In this document: positions 23,665-32,176 of the stretch, in pieces
How the letters are laid out: the number at the start of each line of letters is the position of its first letter
How positions within the stretch are numbered: the stretch's first letter is position 1
Source: Bog-473 sp963809715
Lineage (GTDB): Bacteria; Actinomycetota; Acidimicrobiia; Acidimicrobiales; RAAP-2
Assembly (NCBI GenBank): GCA_963809715.1
Contig: CAWEKO010000003.1
Coordinates: 558,001 to 622,000, forward strand
Reading direction: 5' to 3'
Length of the DNA stretch: 64,000 nucleotides
Notes under the pieces: model-generated
What the model was told of the DNA's origin: nothing
The model's input: the letters and a program-made list of their open reading frames with translations, nothing else
The model's database searches: none
Position numbers and translations under genes: made by a program

Positions 23665-24702
23665 GTGCTGATCGGTGGGATCGTCGCTGTCGTTGTCGTG
23701 GCTCTCGTTGCTGTCGCCGCGGTCGTCCTGCGGCGCTCGCAGGACGACGCCCACTCGGTCGAGCACTATCACCGCCAGCTCCACACCCTCGAGGAGATCC
23801 GCTCCCACCCAACGGCCGGCGACGAGACCATCGCCCCCGACGCCGCCGCGGAGAACGGCACGTCCCGCGAGGCCTACCCGGCCAGCGCGTTCCGCGTCTC
23901 GGGCACGCGCACCGTTCGCCTGACCGACCTCGAGACGCCGACGGTCCCCCCGGCGCCTCCACCGGCCGTCCCCAACCCGGCCGAGCCGGTGAAGTTCGAC
24001 GACACCGGAGCGCTGATCGCGCCCCCGGCGGCGGGCGAGGCCCCGCCCGAGGCCGCGCACCCGTCCTTCCTGCGGGGGGACGGCGACAAGGCGATGCACT
24101 TCATCGACCACCGGCCCCGCCGGCTGGGCGCGCCTCTGGCCGCCATCGGCGTGGTGACCGTACTCGTCATCGTGCTGATCGTGACCGGGCTGCACTCGGA
24201 CACCAAGCCGTCCGGGCACGGGTCCTCCTCCACCGCCACGACGAACCCGGCGCACGCCTCGACGACGGTGCCCGCGCACGGGGGCACGACGGGAACCGGT
24301 CATGGACGACACGCGCGCACGGCCACCACCTCCACGACGACGGCACCGCCCGCCGTGTCCGCGGTGTCCGCGCCGACGGTGGCGTCGGCCCACGCCGCCA
24401 CCTACGACGTGGCCGCGGGTTCCTACTCGCTGTTGTTGTCTGCGTCATCGGGGGAGTGCTGGGTCGAGGCCGAGGACCCGGCGACGCACACGGTCCTCTT
24501 CACCGGCACGCTCTTCGCCGGTCAGTCCCACGTCGTGTCGGCCAGCGGCCCGGTGGTGGTGATCGCCGGCGCACCGGCCGCGTTCGCAGCGACGGTCAAC
24601 GGGGTGCCGGTCGCGTTGCCGTCGGGCTACCTGGCCCCCTTCACATTCACCTTCGAGACGCCGGCGGCGGGGGGCACCGCGACGACCACGCCCACCACCT
24701 AA
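23665..24702 (+). CDS. Two-TM protein with RodZ C-terminal (DUF4115)-like domain
   Basis: 345 residues. It starts with a membrane segment (residues 1-22, VAVVVVALVAVAAVVL). A cytoplasmic Pro/Ala-rich region of about 130 residues follows, then a second membrane segment around 155-173 (AAIGVVTVLVIVLIVTG), a long Ser/Thr/His-rich linker, and a C-terminal beta domain (SGECWVEAEDPATHTVLFTG ... VTVNG-type strands) like the periplasmic DUF4115 domain of RodZ. There is no N-terminal HTH, so it is not a full RodZ. GTG start with a strong AGGAGG at 5-base spacing. It probably works at the cell envelope; its partner is unknown. Confidence 0.65.
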   Translation: MLIGGIVAVVVVALVAVAAVVLRRSQDDAHSVEHYHRQLHTLEEIRSHPTAGDETIAPDAAAENGTSREAYPASAFRVSGTRTVRLTDLETPTVPPAPPPAVPNPAEPVKFDDTGALIAPPAAGEAPPEAAHPSFLRGDGDKAMHFIDHRPRRLGAPLAAIGVVTVLVIVLIVTGLHSDTKPSGHGSSSTATTNPAHASTTVPAHGGTTGTGHGRHARTATTSTTTAPPAVSAVSAPTVASAHAATYDVAAGSYSLLLSASSGECWVEAEDPATHTVLFTGTLFAGQSHVVSASGPVVVIAGAPAAFAATVNGVPVALPSGYLAPFTFTFETPAAGGTATTTPTT

Positions 24703-26855
24703 GGGCCCGGCGTGGCGGCCAGGCCGAAGGCGTCGAGCAGGAAGGCGAACACCGTTGCCTCCTCCTTCCAGGCGTCATAGCGCCCGGAAGGGCCGCCGTG
24801 GCCGGCACCGAGTTCAGTCTTGAGCAGGACTTTCGTCTCGGGGACGGTGGCCCGCAGCTTGGCCACCCACTTGGCCGGTTCCCAGTAGGACACCCGCGGA
24901 TCGTTGAGGCCGCCGGTGACGAAGAGCGACGGGTAGCGGCGGGGCGAGCCGTCGGACTCGACCGCGGCCACGTTGTCGTAGGGCGAGTAGCTCAGCATGC
25001 GCCAGTAGGCCTCGACGTCAGCCTGGGGATTGCCCCACTCCTCCCACTCGCCGACGGTGAGGGGCAGCTCGTCGTCGAGCATCGTGGTCACGCAGTCGAC
25101 GAAGGGCACCTCGGCGACGAGCGCGCAGAAGAGCTCGGGGGCCTGGTTGGCCACCGCGCCGATGAGCAGCCCGCCGGCAGAGCCGCCCCGGCCGGCCAGC
25201 GCGCCGGCGCGGGCGATGCCGGCGTCGAGCAGGGCGCGGGCGCAGGCGGCGAAGTCGCCGAACGTGTTGGCCTTGTGCTCCATGCGCCCGTCGAGGTACC
25301 ACGACCGCCCCATTTCGCCCCCGCCGCGCACGTGGGCGATGGCGAACACCACGCCCCGGTCGAGCAGTGAGAGGCGGTGGTGCGAGAAGGCCGGGTCGAT
25401 CGAGATCTCGTACGCGCCGTACCCGTAGAGGACGCACGGCGCCGGAAGAGCCAGCCCGCGCCGGTGCACGAGCGAGATCGGCACGCGGGTGCCGTCGGGG
25501 GCCAGCGCCCACTCGCGCCGGCTGACGTAGCGCGCCGGGTCGAAGTCGCCCAGGACAGGCTCCTGTTTGAGCAACGTCTCCTGGCGGTCGTCCAGCTCGA
25601 TCTGCAGCACGCTGCCCGGCGTCACCATGGAGGTGCGCCCGACGCGCAGGGACAGAGGATCGGGCTCGGGGTTGGCGCCGAGCCAGGTGGACGACGGGCT
25701 GTCCATGGCGGGCACGATCCAGCCCGCGGCCAGCAGGTCACCGGCGAACGGGTCGCCCGTGGGCGCCAGGGGGAGCACCCGCACCTCGGTCTGCGCTTCG
25801 GAGCGCTCGCTCAGCACGAGCGCCGAGGCGAATGCGTCCACGTCCTCGACGCGCACGCCGGGCCGCTGCGGCACCACCTCGCGCCAGGCGAGGTCGGCGG
25901 CGGGGCCGTCGTCGGGCGCGACCAGGACGCGGAAGTCGAGCGCGTCCTCGTTGGTGAGGGCGACGAACCAGCCCCGGCCCGGTTCCCGGCCGAGGTGGTC
26001 CACGCCGTACTCGATTCCCTCGCGGCGCGCCATGAGGACCCGCGGCGGTGCCAGGGGCTGGTCCGCCGGGACGGCCCACCACTCGGTCGTGTTGGTGCTG
26101 TGCAGCCCGATCAGAACGAAGGCCTCGTCGCGGCTCGAGCCCACGCCCAGGGCGAAGCGGCGGTCCGGCTCTTCGAAGACGAGGACGTCGGCCCCCGGGT
26201 CGCTGCCCAGGCGGTGGCGCCACAGCTGGAACGGGCGCAGCGCCTCGTCGAGGCGGACGTAGAAGACGTGATCGGCCCCGGCCGACCAGGCCAGCCCGTA
26301 GCCGGTCTCGGGTACGACCTCGGCCGCCGCCGTGAGCGAGGTCTCGGCGTCGAGCGGCGTGAAGCGCAGCTCGTACTTCTCGTCACCGGAGCGGTCGGTC
26401 GAGTAGGCCAACCAGTTGTGGTCGTGGCTGACCGCGGCGCTGCCCACGGCGAAGTAGTCCGAGCCGGCGGCCAGCGCGTTCTCGTCGAGGAGGACCTGCT
26501 CCTCTTGGCCCGGCTCGCCGGCCGGGGGGAGCTCGCCACTGCCCCGGGCCGGCCGGCGGCAGTGGATGCCGTAGCTCTTCCCCTCCTCGGTGCGCGAGTA
26601 GTACCACCAGGGCCCGCGCCGGGCCGGCACCGACATGTCGGTCTCCTTGATCCGGGCCTTCATCTCCTCGAAGAGCCCGTCGCGCAACGGCCCCAGGGGC
26701 TCGAGCGCGGCGTCGGTGTAGGCGTTCTCCGCCTCCAGGTAGGCCAGCACGGCGGGGTCGTCGCGCTCGCGGAGCCAGAACCAGGGGTCCTCGCGGTCGT
26801 CGTCGTGGGCGGAGACGACGTGGGGGCGCTGCGGTGCAACCGGTGGGGTGTCCAT
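24699..26855 (-). CDS. Oligopeptidase B / S9A prolyl oligopeptidase family
   Basis: 718 residues. The N-terminal beta-propeller opens with DREDPWFWLRERDDPAVLAY and RGPWWYYSRTEEGKSYGIHC, typical of protease II. The C-terminal alpha/beta hydrolase has the nucleophile in GRGGSAGGLLIGA and the catalytic His in ELGAGHGGPSGRYD. The enzyme cleaves short peptides, usually after basic residues, in the cytoplasm. ATG 26855 is preferred over a start 27 bases upstream because the family begins near PPVAPQRPHVV. The 3' end overlaps the DUF4115-like gene by four bases (convergent). Confidence 0.87.
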   Translation of the reverse strand: MDTPPVAPQRPHVVSAHDDDREDPWFWLRERDDPAVLAYLEAENAYTDAALEPLGPLRDGLFEEMKARIKETDMSVPARRGPWWYYSRTEEGKSYGIHCRRPARGSGELPPAGEPGQEEQVLLDENALAAGSDYFAVGSAAVSHDHNWLAYSTDRSGDEKYELRFTPLDAETSLTAAAEVVPETGYGLAWSAGADHVFYVRLDEALRPFQLWRHRLGSDPGADVLVFEEPDRRFALGVGSSRDEAFVLIGLHSTNTTEWWAVPADQPLAPPRVLMARREGIEYGVDHLGREPGRGWFVALTNEDALDFRVLVAPDDGPAADLAWREVVPQRPGVRVEDVDAFASALVLSERSEAQTEVRVLPLAPTGDPFAGDLLAAGWIVPAMDSPSSTWLGANPEPDPLSLRVGRTSMVTPGSVLQIELDDRQETLLKQEPVLGDFDPARYVSRREWALAPDGTRVPISLVHRRGLALPAPCVLYGYGAYEISIDPAFSHHRLSLLDRGVVFAIAHVRGGGEMGRSWYLDGRMEHKANTFGDFAACARALLDAGIARAGALAGRGGSAGGLLIGAVANQAPELFCALVAEVPFVDCVTTMLDDELPLTVGEWEEWGNPQADVEAYWRMLSYSPYDNVAAVESDGSPRRYPSLFVTGGLNDPRVSYWEPAKWVAKLRATVPETKVLLKTELGAGHGGPSGRYDAWKEEATVFAFLLDAFGLAATPGP

Positions 26856-26905
26856 CGCCCCGAGCCTGCCACGCCTGGCCACACGGAGGTGGCCCCGTTG
26901 GCGCG

Positions 26906-26934
26906 TTTCGGCAGGCCGAGGCAGTTGTTACTAT
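26906..26934 (+). promoter_or_regulatory. Candidate sufB promoter
   Basis: TTTCGG (26906-26911) and TACTAT (26929-26934) are spaced 17 bases apart. The predicted transcript start falls at about 26941, inside the adjacent 16-base palindrome. Confidence 0.45.
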
Positions 26935-26940
26935 CTCCAT

Positions 26941-26956
26941 AGGGGAAATTTCCCCT
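26941..26956. promoter_or_regulatory. Perfect 16-bp palindrome at the sufB transcription start
   Basis: AGGGGAAATTTCCCCT is its own reverse complement over 16 bases. It is located 35 bases before the sufB ATG at the expected +1 region. This is the position of a repressor operator; the regulator is not identified. Confidence 0.6.
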
Positions 26957-26990
26957 CCCCCGGCTTCTCGGGGGCCACGTCAGGAGTGCC

Positions 26991-28391
26991 ATGACGGCAA
27001 CGGATCTCGATCTCGGGCGCTACCAGCTCGGCTGGAGCGACAAGGAGGACTACGTCTTCAAGCCCAAGAAGGGCTTGAACGAGTCCATCGTCCGCGAGAT
27101 GTCCGAGATGAAGTCGGAGCCGCAGTGGATGCGCGACTTCCGCCTGCGCGCCCTGAAGCACTTCGAACGCAAGCCCATGGCCCCCTGGTTCGCCAGCCAG
27201 ATGCCGGACCTCGACTTCGACAACATCTTCTATTACATCAAGCCGACCGGCGGGCAGGTCGACGACTGGAACGATCTGCCCGACGCCATCAAGAACACGT
27301 ACGAGAAGTTGGGCATCCCCGAGGCGGAGCGCAAGTACCTGGCCGGCGTGACCGCACAGTACGAGTCCGAAGTCGTCTTCCACCGCAACCGCGAGGACCT
27401 CGAGGCCCAGGGCGTGCTCTTCTGCGACATGGACACGGCGGTGCGCGAGTACCCCGACGTCGTCCGCAAGTGGTTCGGCAAGATCATCCCGCCCAACGAC
27501 AACAAGTTCGCCGCGCTCAACTCCGCCGTGTGGTCGGGCGGCTCGTTCATCTACGTCCCGCCCGGGGTGAAGGTGGACATGCCGCTGCAGGCCTACTTCC
27601 GGATCAACGCAGAGAACATGGGCCAGTTCGAGCGCACGCTGATCATCGCCGACGAGGGCTCGCAGGTGCACTACATCGAGGGCTGCTCGGCCCCGGTGTA
27701 CACCACCGACTCCCTCCACTCGGCCGTGGTCGAGCTGGTGGCCCTCCCCGGCTCGCGCATCACCTACACGACGATCCAGAACTGGTCGACCAACGTCTAC
27801 AACCTGGTCACCAAGCGGGCCCGGGCCGAGGCCGAGGCCCACGTGGAGTGGATCGACGGCAACATCGGCTCGCGCCTCACCATGAAGTACCCGTCGGTCT
27901 ACCTGATGGGGCCCAAGGCGAGCGGCGAGGTCCTCTCGGTGGCCTACGCCGGCGCCGGCCAGCACCAGGACGCGGGGGCCAAGATGTACCACGTCGCCCC
28001 CGAGACCACTTCGACCATCGTGTCCAAGTCGATCTCGAAGGACGGCGGCATCACGACCTATCGCGGCAAGGTGCACGTGGACCCGGAGGCCTACGGAGCC
28101 AAGTCCTTCGTGCGCTGCGACGCCCTCCTGCTCGACGACGACTCCATCTCCGAGACCAAGCCGTACATGGAGGTGGGGGAGCGCGACGCCCGCATCGGTC
28201 ACGAGGCCACGGTGTCCAAGGTCGGCGACGACCAGCTCTTCTACCTCATGAGCCGGGGACTCTCGGAGAGCCAGGCCATGAGCATGATCGTCAACGGCTT
28301 CATCGAGCCGGTCACGCGCACGCTGCCCATGGAGTACGCCGTGGAGTGGAGCCGCCTCATCGAGCTGCAGATGGAGGGCTCGGTCGGCTGA
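26991..28391 (+). CDS. sufB: Fe-S cluster assembly scaffold protein SufB
   Basis: A 466-residue subunit of the SufBCD scaffold on which nascent Fe-S clusters are built. Diagnostic segments are GVLFCDMDTAVREYP, FIYVPPGVKVDMPLQAYFRI, VEWIDGNIGSRLTMKYPSV, a SVAYAGAGQHQDAGAKM run, and the C-terminal RCDALL-type Cys region with SETKPY. It ends with NGFIEPVTRTLPMEYAVEW. AGGAG lies 7 bases before the ATG. It opens the plus-strand SUF cluster; a 16-base palindrome sits at its probable transcription start. Confidence 0.96.
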   Translation: MTATDLDLGRYQLGWSDKEDYVFKPKKGLNESIVREMSEMKSEPQWMRDFRLRALKHFERKPMAPWFASQMPDLDFDNIFYYIKPTGGQVDDWNDLPDAIKNTYEKLGIPEAERKYLAGVTAQYESEVVFHRNREDLEAQGVLFCDMDTAVREYPDVVRKWFGKIIPPNDNKFAALNSAVWSGGSFIYVPPGVKVDMPLQAYFRINAENMGQFERTLIIADEGSQVHYIEGCSAPVYTTDSLHSAVVELVALPGSRITYTTIQNWSTNVYNLVTKRARAEAEAHVEWIDGNIGSRLTMKYPSVYLMGPKASGEVLSVAYAGAGQHQDAGAKMYHVAPETTSTIVSKSISKDGGITTYRGKVHVDPEAYGAKSFVRCDALLLDDDSISETKPYMEVGERDARIGHEATVSKVGDDQLFYLMSRGLSESQAMSMIVNGFIEPVTRTLPMEYAVEWSRLIELQMEGSVG

Positions 28392-28430
28392 CGAAGCACG
28401 ACCGCACCCCCGGCGTGGCACCATAAACCG

Positions 28431-28775
28431 ATGCCGATGCGCGAGGAGTGTGTCAACTTCCAGAGCCGGACCTACGACTCGGGCGAGGCCGCCCGCTTCT
28501 GCCGGCTCGACCTGGCGCCCGAGGCGCCCTGGCGTTGTCCCGACGACTGCCCCAAGTACAAGCGGCGCCTGGCCGACGTGGGCTGGGTCCACGGCAGCCT
28601 GGTCGAGCCGGCCATCGAGGAGGAGCCCGCCGGCGACGGGGCCAGCATCGCCGAACTGCTCGACTCGGCCGAGGAGATCGTCAACGAGGTGGCCCCGGCG
28701 ATCCTCGAAGAGGCCCGGGCCGACGACGCCCGCCGGGGGCGCCAGGGCAACCGTTGGTGGCGCCGCCGGCGCTGA
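28431..28775 (+). CDS. Small four-cysteine protein between sufB and sufD
   Basis: 114 residues (112 if the second ATG at 28437 is used). The N-terminal third holds four Cys with spacing C-x16-C-x11-C-x3-C (ECVNFQ, RFCRLD, WRCPDDCPKY), which could bind zinc or an Fe-S cluster. The rest is an acidic helix and an Arg-rich tail. A CATAAA hexamer at 28422 would place a leaderless start at 28437. I recognise no named family. Its position after sufB suggests a role in cluster assembly or delivery, which is inference. Confidence 0.65.
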   Translation: MPMREECVNFQSRTYDSGEAARFCRLDLAPEAPWRCPDDCPKYKRRLADVGWVHGSLVEPAIEEEPAGDGASIAELLDSAEEIVNEVAPAILEEARADDARRGRQGNRWWRRRR

Positions 28776-28796
28776 GGCGGGCGCCCGGCCGCTGCC

Positions 28797-29663
28797 CTAG
28801 CGGCCGGTGAACTTGGCCTGGCGCTTCTCCATGAAGGCGGTGACCGCCTCCGTCAGGTCGTGCGAGGCCAGCTGCCCGGCGTTCCAGGTCGCCACGTAGT
28901 CGAGACCCTGGGCCACCGTGCGCCCTTCGTTGGCCCGCAGCACGGCCTTGGTGCCCTGCACGGCCAGGGGTGAGTTGGCGGCGATCTCGCCGGCCAGGGC
29001 GCGCGCCGCCTTGCCCACGCCGTCGGCATCGGCCGCGACGTCGTTGACCAGACCGATCTCCTTGGCCCGCTCCGCGCTGATGTCCTTGGCCGTGAGAGCC
29101 AGCTCGTTGAGGTGGCCGGCGCTGATGATGGCGGGCAGCCGTTGCAGGCTGCCCAGATCGGCCACGATGGCCATCTTCGCCTCGCGCACCGAGAAGACGG
29201 CGTCGGCCGAGGCAAGCCGGATGTCGCAGGCCGCGATGAGGTCCACGCCGCCCCCGATGCAGTAGCCGTGCACCGCGGCGATCACCGGCTTGGGGCAGTC
29301 GGCCACCGCCGTGATGGCGTCCTGGAGGTGCAGGACGTTGAGCCGGGCCCGCCGACCCTGTTCCGCCGGCGAAGGCGGTGCACCCCCGCTCCGTCCGGTC
29401 GAGAGCCCGCTGCCGCCGCCGGTCAGCGCCTCGCCCATCGCCTTGAGGTCGAGTCCCACCGAGAAGTGCGGGCCCTTGGCCGCCACCACGACGACGCGGA
29501 CCGCGGCGTCCGTGCTCACCGCCTCCATGGCCCGGGGCAGGTCGCGCCAGAGGTCCTCGCCCATGGCGTTGCGGGCCTCGGGGCGGTCCAGCCACACCGT
29601 GGCCACCGCGTCCTCCACCTCGATGCTGAGCACCGGCGACTCGAAGCTGGCGATGTCTCCCAT
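28797..29663 (-). CDS. Enoyl-CoA hydratase family protein, dienoyl-CoA isomerase-like
   Basis: 288 residues of crotonase fold. HFSVGLDLKAMGE is the oxyanion segment. The acidic residues that mark delta(3,5)-delta(2,4)-dienoyl-CoA isomerases are all in place: Asp in AACDIRLAS, Glu in FSVREAKMAI and Asp in VADLGSLQRLP. This suggests isomerisation of dienoyl-CoA from unsaturated fatty acids instead of simple hydration. It sits on the opposite strand between two parts of the sufB-sufD cluster. A TAGCCT box 6 bases before the ATG suggests leaderless expression. Confidence 0.8.
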   Translation of the reverse strand: MGDIASFESPVLSIEVEDAVATVWLDRPEARNAMGEDLWRDLPRAMEAVSTDAAVRVVVVAAKGPHFSVGLDLKAMGEALTGGGSGLSTGRSGGAPPSPAEQGRRARLNVLHLQDAITAVADCPKPVIAAVHGYCIGGGVDLIAACDIRLASADAVFSVREAKMAIVADLGSLQRLPAIISAGHLNELALTAKDISAERAKEIGLVNDVAADADGVGKAARALAGEIAANSPLAVQGTKAVLRANEGRTVAQGLDYVATWNAGQLASHDLTEAVTAFMEKRQAKFTGR

Positions 29664-29669
29664 GGCACC

Positions 29670-29675
29670 AGGCTA
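29670..29675 (-). promoter_or_regulatory. Leaderless -10 box TAGCCT (minus strand)
   Basis: On the minus strand TAGCCT ends 6 bases before ATG 29663 of the crotonase gene. Confidence 0.45.
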
Positions 29676-29724
29676 ACGCCCAAGTCCAGGAGCCGAAGGG
29701 GGCCGGTAGAGTGGATGAGCTGCG

Positions 29725-31056
29725 TTGCCCGCCCCAGATCGAGGGAGAGGACCCACCCTGCACACCTTTAGCGCCGAGGCTTCCGCGGGCCTGCCCGGGC
29801 CGGACTGGCTGCGTCGGCGCCGGGCCGCCGGGTTCGAGGCCTTCGACACCATGGCGCTGCCCAGCGAGAGCGAGGAGGTGTGGCGCTACTCGCCCATCGA
29901 CCACCTCGATCTCGAAGCGTTCGCACCCGTCGCGGCGGCCGCTCCGGCGGCCGACGGTGCCGGTGCCGCCCTGATGGCCGAGCTGGTGGGCGCGATCGGC
30001 TCCGTCGCCGGCTCGGTGCTCGTCCACAACGGGTGGCCCGTCGCCGGCGCCGGCGCCGGGGCCGAGGGGTTCGCCTTCGGTCCGGCCTCCGAGGTGGCCT
30101 CGGCCGCCGCCCTGCTCGGTTCGGTGCAGGAGAGGGGCGACGCGCTGGTCCGCCTCAACGACGCCTTCGCCGTCGACGCGCTGGTGATCGACGTCCCGGC
30201 CGGGACTCGGGTGGACGGGCCGGTGCTCGTCGTGCACTGGTGCGACGCCGCGGGCGCCGCGGTCTTCCCGCGCCTGTGCGTGCGGGCGGGAGAGGGCGCT
30301 GCCGTCTCGGTGGTCGAGGTGTTCACCGGTCCGGCCGGTCGGGGCCGGGCCTTGGTGGTGCCGGTGACCGAGTTGGTGGCCGAGGACGGTGCGGCCCTGG
30401 CCTACGTCTCGCTGCAGACGTTGCCGGACGAGGACTGGTCGATCGCCCGGCTGGCCGGGCGCGGTGCGAGCGGGGCGCACCTGCGCACCTTCACCGTGGG
30501 GCTGGGCGGCGCGTACGAGCGGGTACGGGCGGACGTGTCGGTCGACGGCAAGGACGCCCACAGCGAAATCCTCTCCACCTACCTGGGCGACGGCACCCAG
30601 GTGCACGACATCCGCACCCTCCAGGACCACGTGGCACCCCGGACGACGAGCGAGCTGCTCTGCCAGGGCGCGGTGGCCGGGTTGTCGCGCTCGGTCTACA
30701 GCGGTCTCATCCGGGTGCACCGCGGCGCCGTGCGCTCCGACGCCCGCCAGACCAACCACAACCTCGTCCTGAGCGAGGGGGCGCACGCCGACTCCGTCCC
30801 CAACCTCGACATCCTCGAGAACGACGTGCGCTGCTCGCACGCCTCGACGGTGGGTCCTGTCGACGAGGACCAGCGTTACTACATCGAGTCGCGCGGCGTG
30901 CCGCCCGAGGAGGCCGAGGGGCTGATCGTGCGCGGCTTCTTCGACGCCATCGTGGACCGGAGCCCGGTCCCCGAGGCCACCGCTCTGCTCGAGCGCGAGG
31001 TGCACGGACGTCTCGACCGCGCCCTGGCCGGCCGGCTGGAGCCAGCCCGTGCCTGA
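29725..31056 (+). CDS. sufD: Fe-S cluster assembly protein SufD
   Basis: Up to 443 residues of the SufB paralogue that completes the SufBC2D scaffold. Family features are EEVWRYSPIDHLDLE near the N-terminus, the beta-helix core, and the C-terminal block ARQTNHNLVLSEGAHADSVP, ENDVRCSHASTVGPVDEDQ and YYIESRGVPPEEAEGLIVRG. Start is uncertain: TTG 29725 is the first possible start, but CTG 29758 has a better ribosome binding site (GGGAGAGG, 7 bases away) and a natural N-terminus. A TAGAGT -10 candidate is at 29707. The 3' end overlaps the Rieske gene by eight bases. Confidence 0.92.
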   Translation: MPAPDRGRGPTLHTFSAEASAGLPGPDWLRRRRAAGFEAFDTMALPSESEEVWRYSPIDHLDLEAFAPVAAAAPAADGAGAALMAELVGAIGSVAGSVLVHNGWPVAGAGAGAEGFAFGPASEVASAAALLGSVQERGDALVRLNDAFAVDALVIDVPAGTRVDGPVLVVHWCDAAGAAVFPRLCVRAGEGAAVSVVEVFTGPAGRGRALVVPVTELVAEDGAALAYVSLQTLPDEDWSIARLAGRGASGAHLRTFTVGLGGAYERVRADVSVDGKDAHSEILSTYLGDGTQVHDIRTLQDHVAPRTTSELLCQGAVAGLSRSVYSGLIRVHRGAVRSDARQTNHNLVLSEGAHADSVPNLDILENDVRCSHASTVGPVDEDQRYYIESRGVPPEEAEGLIVRGFFDAIVDRSPVPEATALLEREVHGRLDRALAGRLEPARA

Positions 31057-31362
31057 GACCGTGCCCCTCTGCCGCACCGACGAACTGGCCAAGGGCGAGG
31101 CCCGCCGCTTCGACGTGGCCGGGCACCGCATCGCGCTCGTGCGCATCGGCGACGACTTCCACGCCGTCGACGACGAGTGCAGCCACGAGGACTACTCGCT
31201 GTCCGAGGGCGAGGTCTGGGCGGAGGAGTGCGAAATCGAGTGCCCACGCCACGGCAGCACGTTCGACCTGCGCACCGGCGAGGCCTGTACGCTCCCGGCC
31301 ACCCAGCCGGTCGCCGTGTACCCCGTCGAGGTCGCCGACGACACCGTCTCGGTGGTGCTGCC

Positions 31363-31366
<4 letters not shown>
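31049..31366 (+). CDS. Rieske-type [2Fe-2S] ferredoxin in the suf operon
   Basis: 105 residues with a single Rieske domain. The ligand pairs are C-x-H in DDECSHEDYSL and C-x2-H in IECPRHGSTFDL, with the usual cis-Pro loop. It resembles the ferredoxin subunits of non-heme oxygenases. Within the SUF operon (overlaps of eight bases with sufD and four with sufC) it may donate electrons or serve as an early cluster acceptor. This is a known arrangement in several actinobacterial SUF operons, but its exact role is not proven. Confidence 0.88.
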
Positions 31367-32106
<740 letters not shown>

Positions 32107-32118
32107 GGCGTCCATCCT

Positions 32119-32140
32119 GGTCACGGACCCGTCCGTGACC
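32119..32140. promoter_or_regulatory. 22-bp perfect inverted repeat between sufC and LCP gene
   Basis: Arms GGTCACGGAC and GTCCGTGACC pair perfectly across a CC centre. The repeat lies 12 bases after the sufC stop and just upstream of the LCP gene's -35 region. It could be an operator, or a terminator without a U-run. Confidence 0.5.
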
Positions 32141-32162
32141 CCAAATTCGACCTGGGCCTTGG

Positions 32163-32168
32163 TACCGT
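32163..32168 (+). promoter_or_regulatory. Leaderless -10 box TACCGT
   Basis: TACCGT ends 8 bases before ATG 32177 of the LCP gene; there is no ribosome binding site. Confidence 0.5.
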
Positions 32169-32176
32169 GGTCCGCC

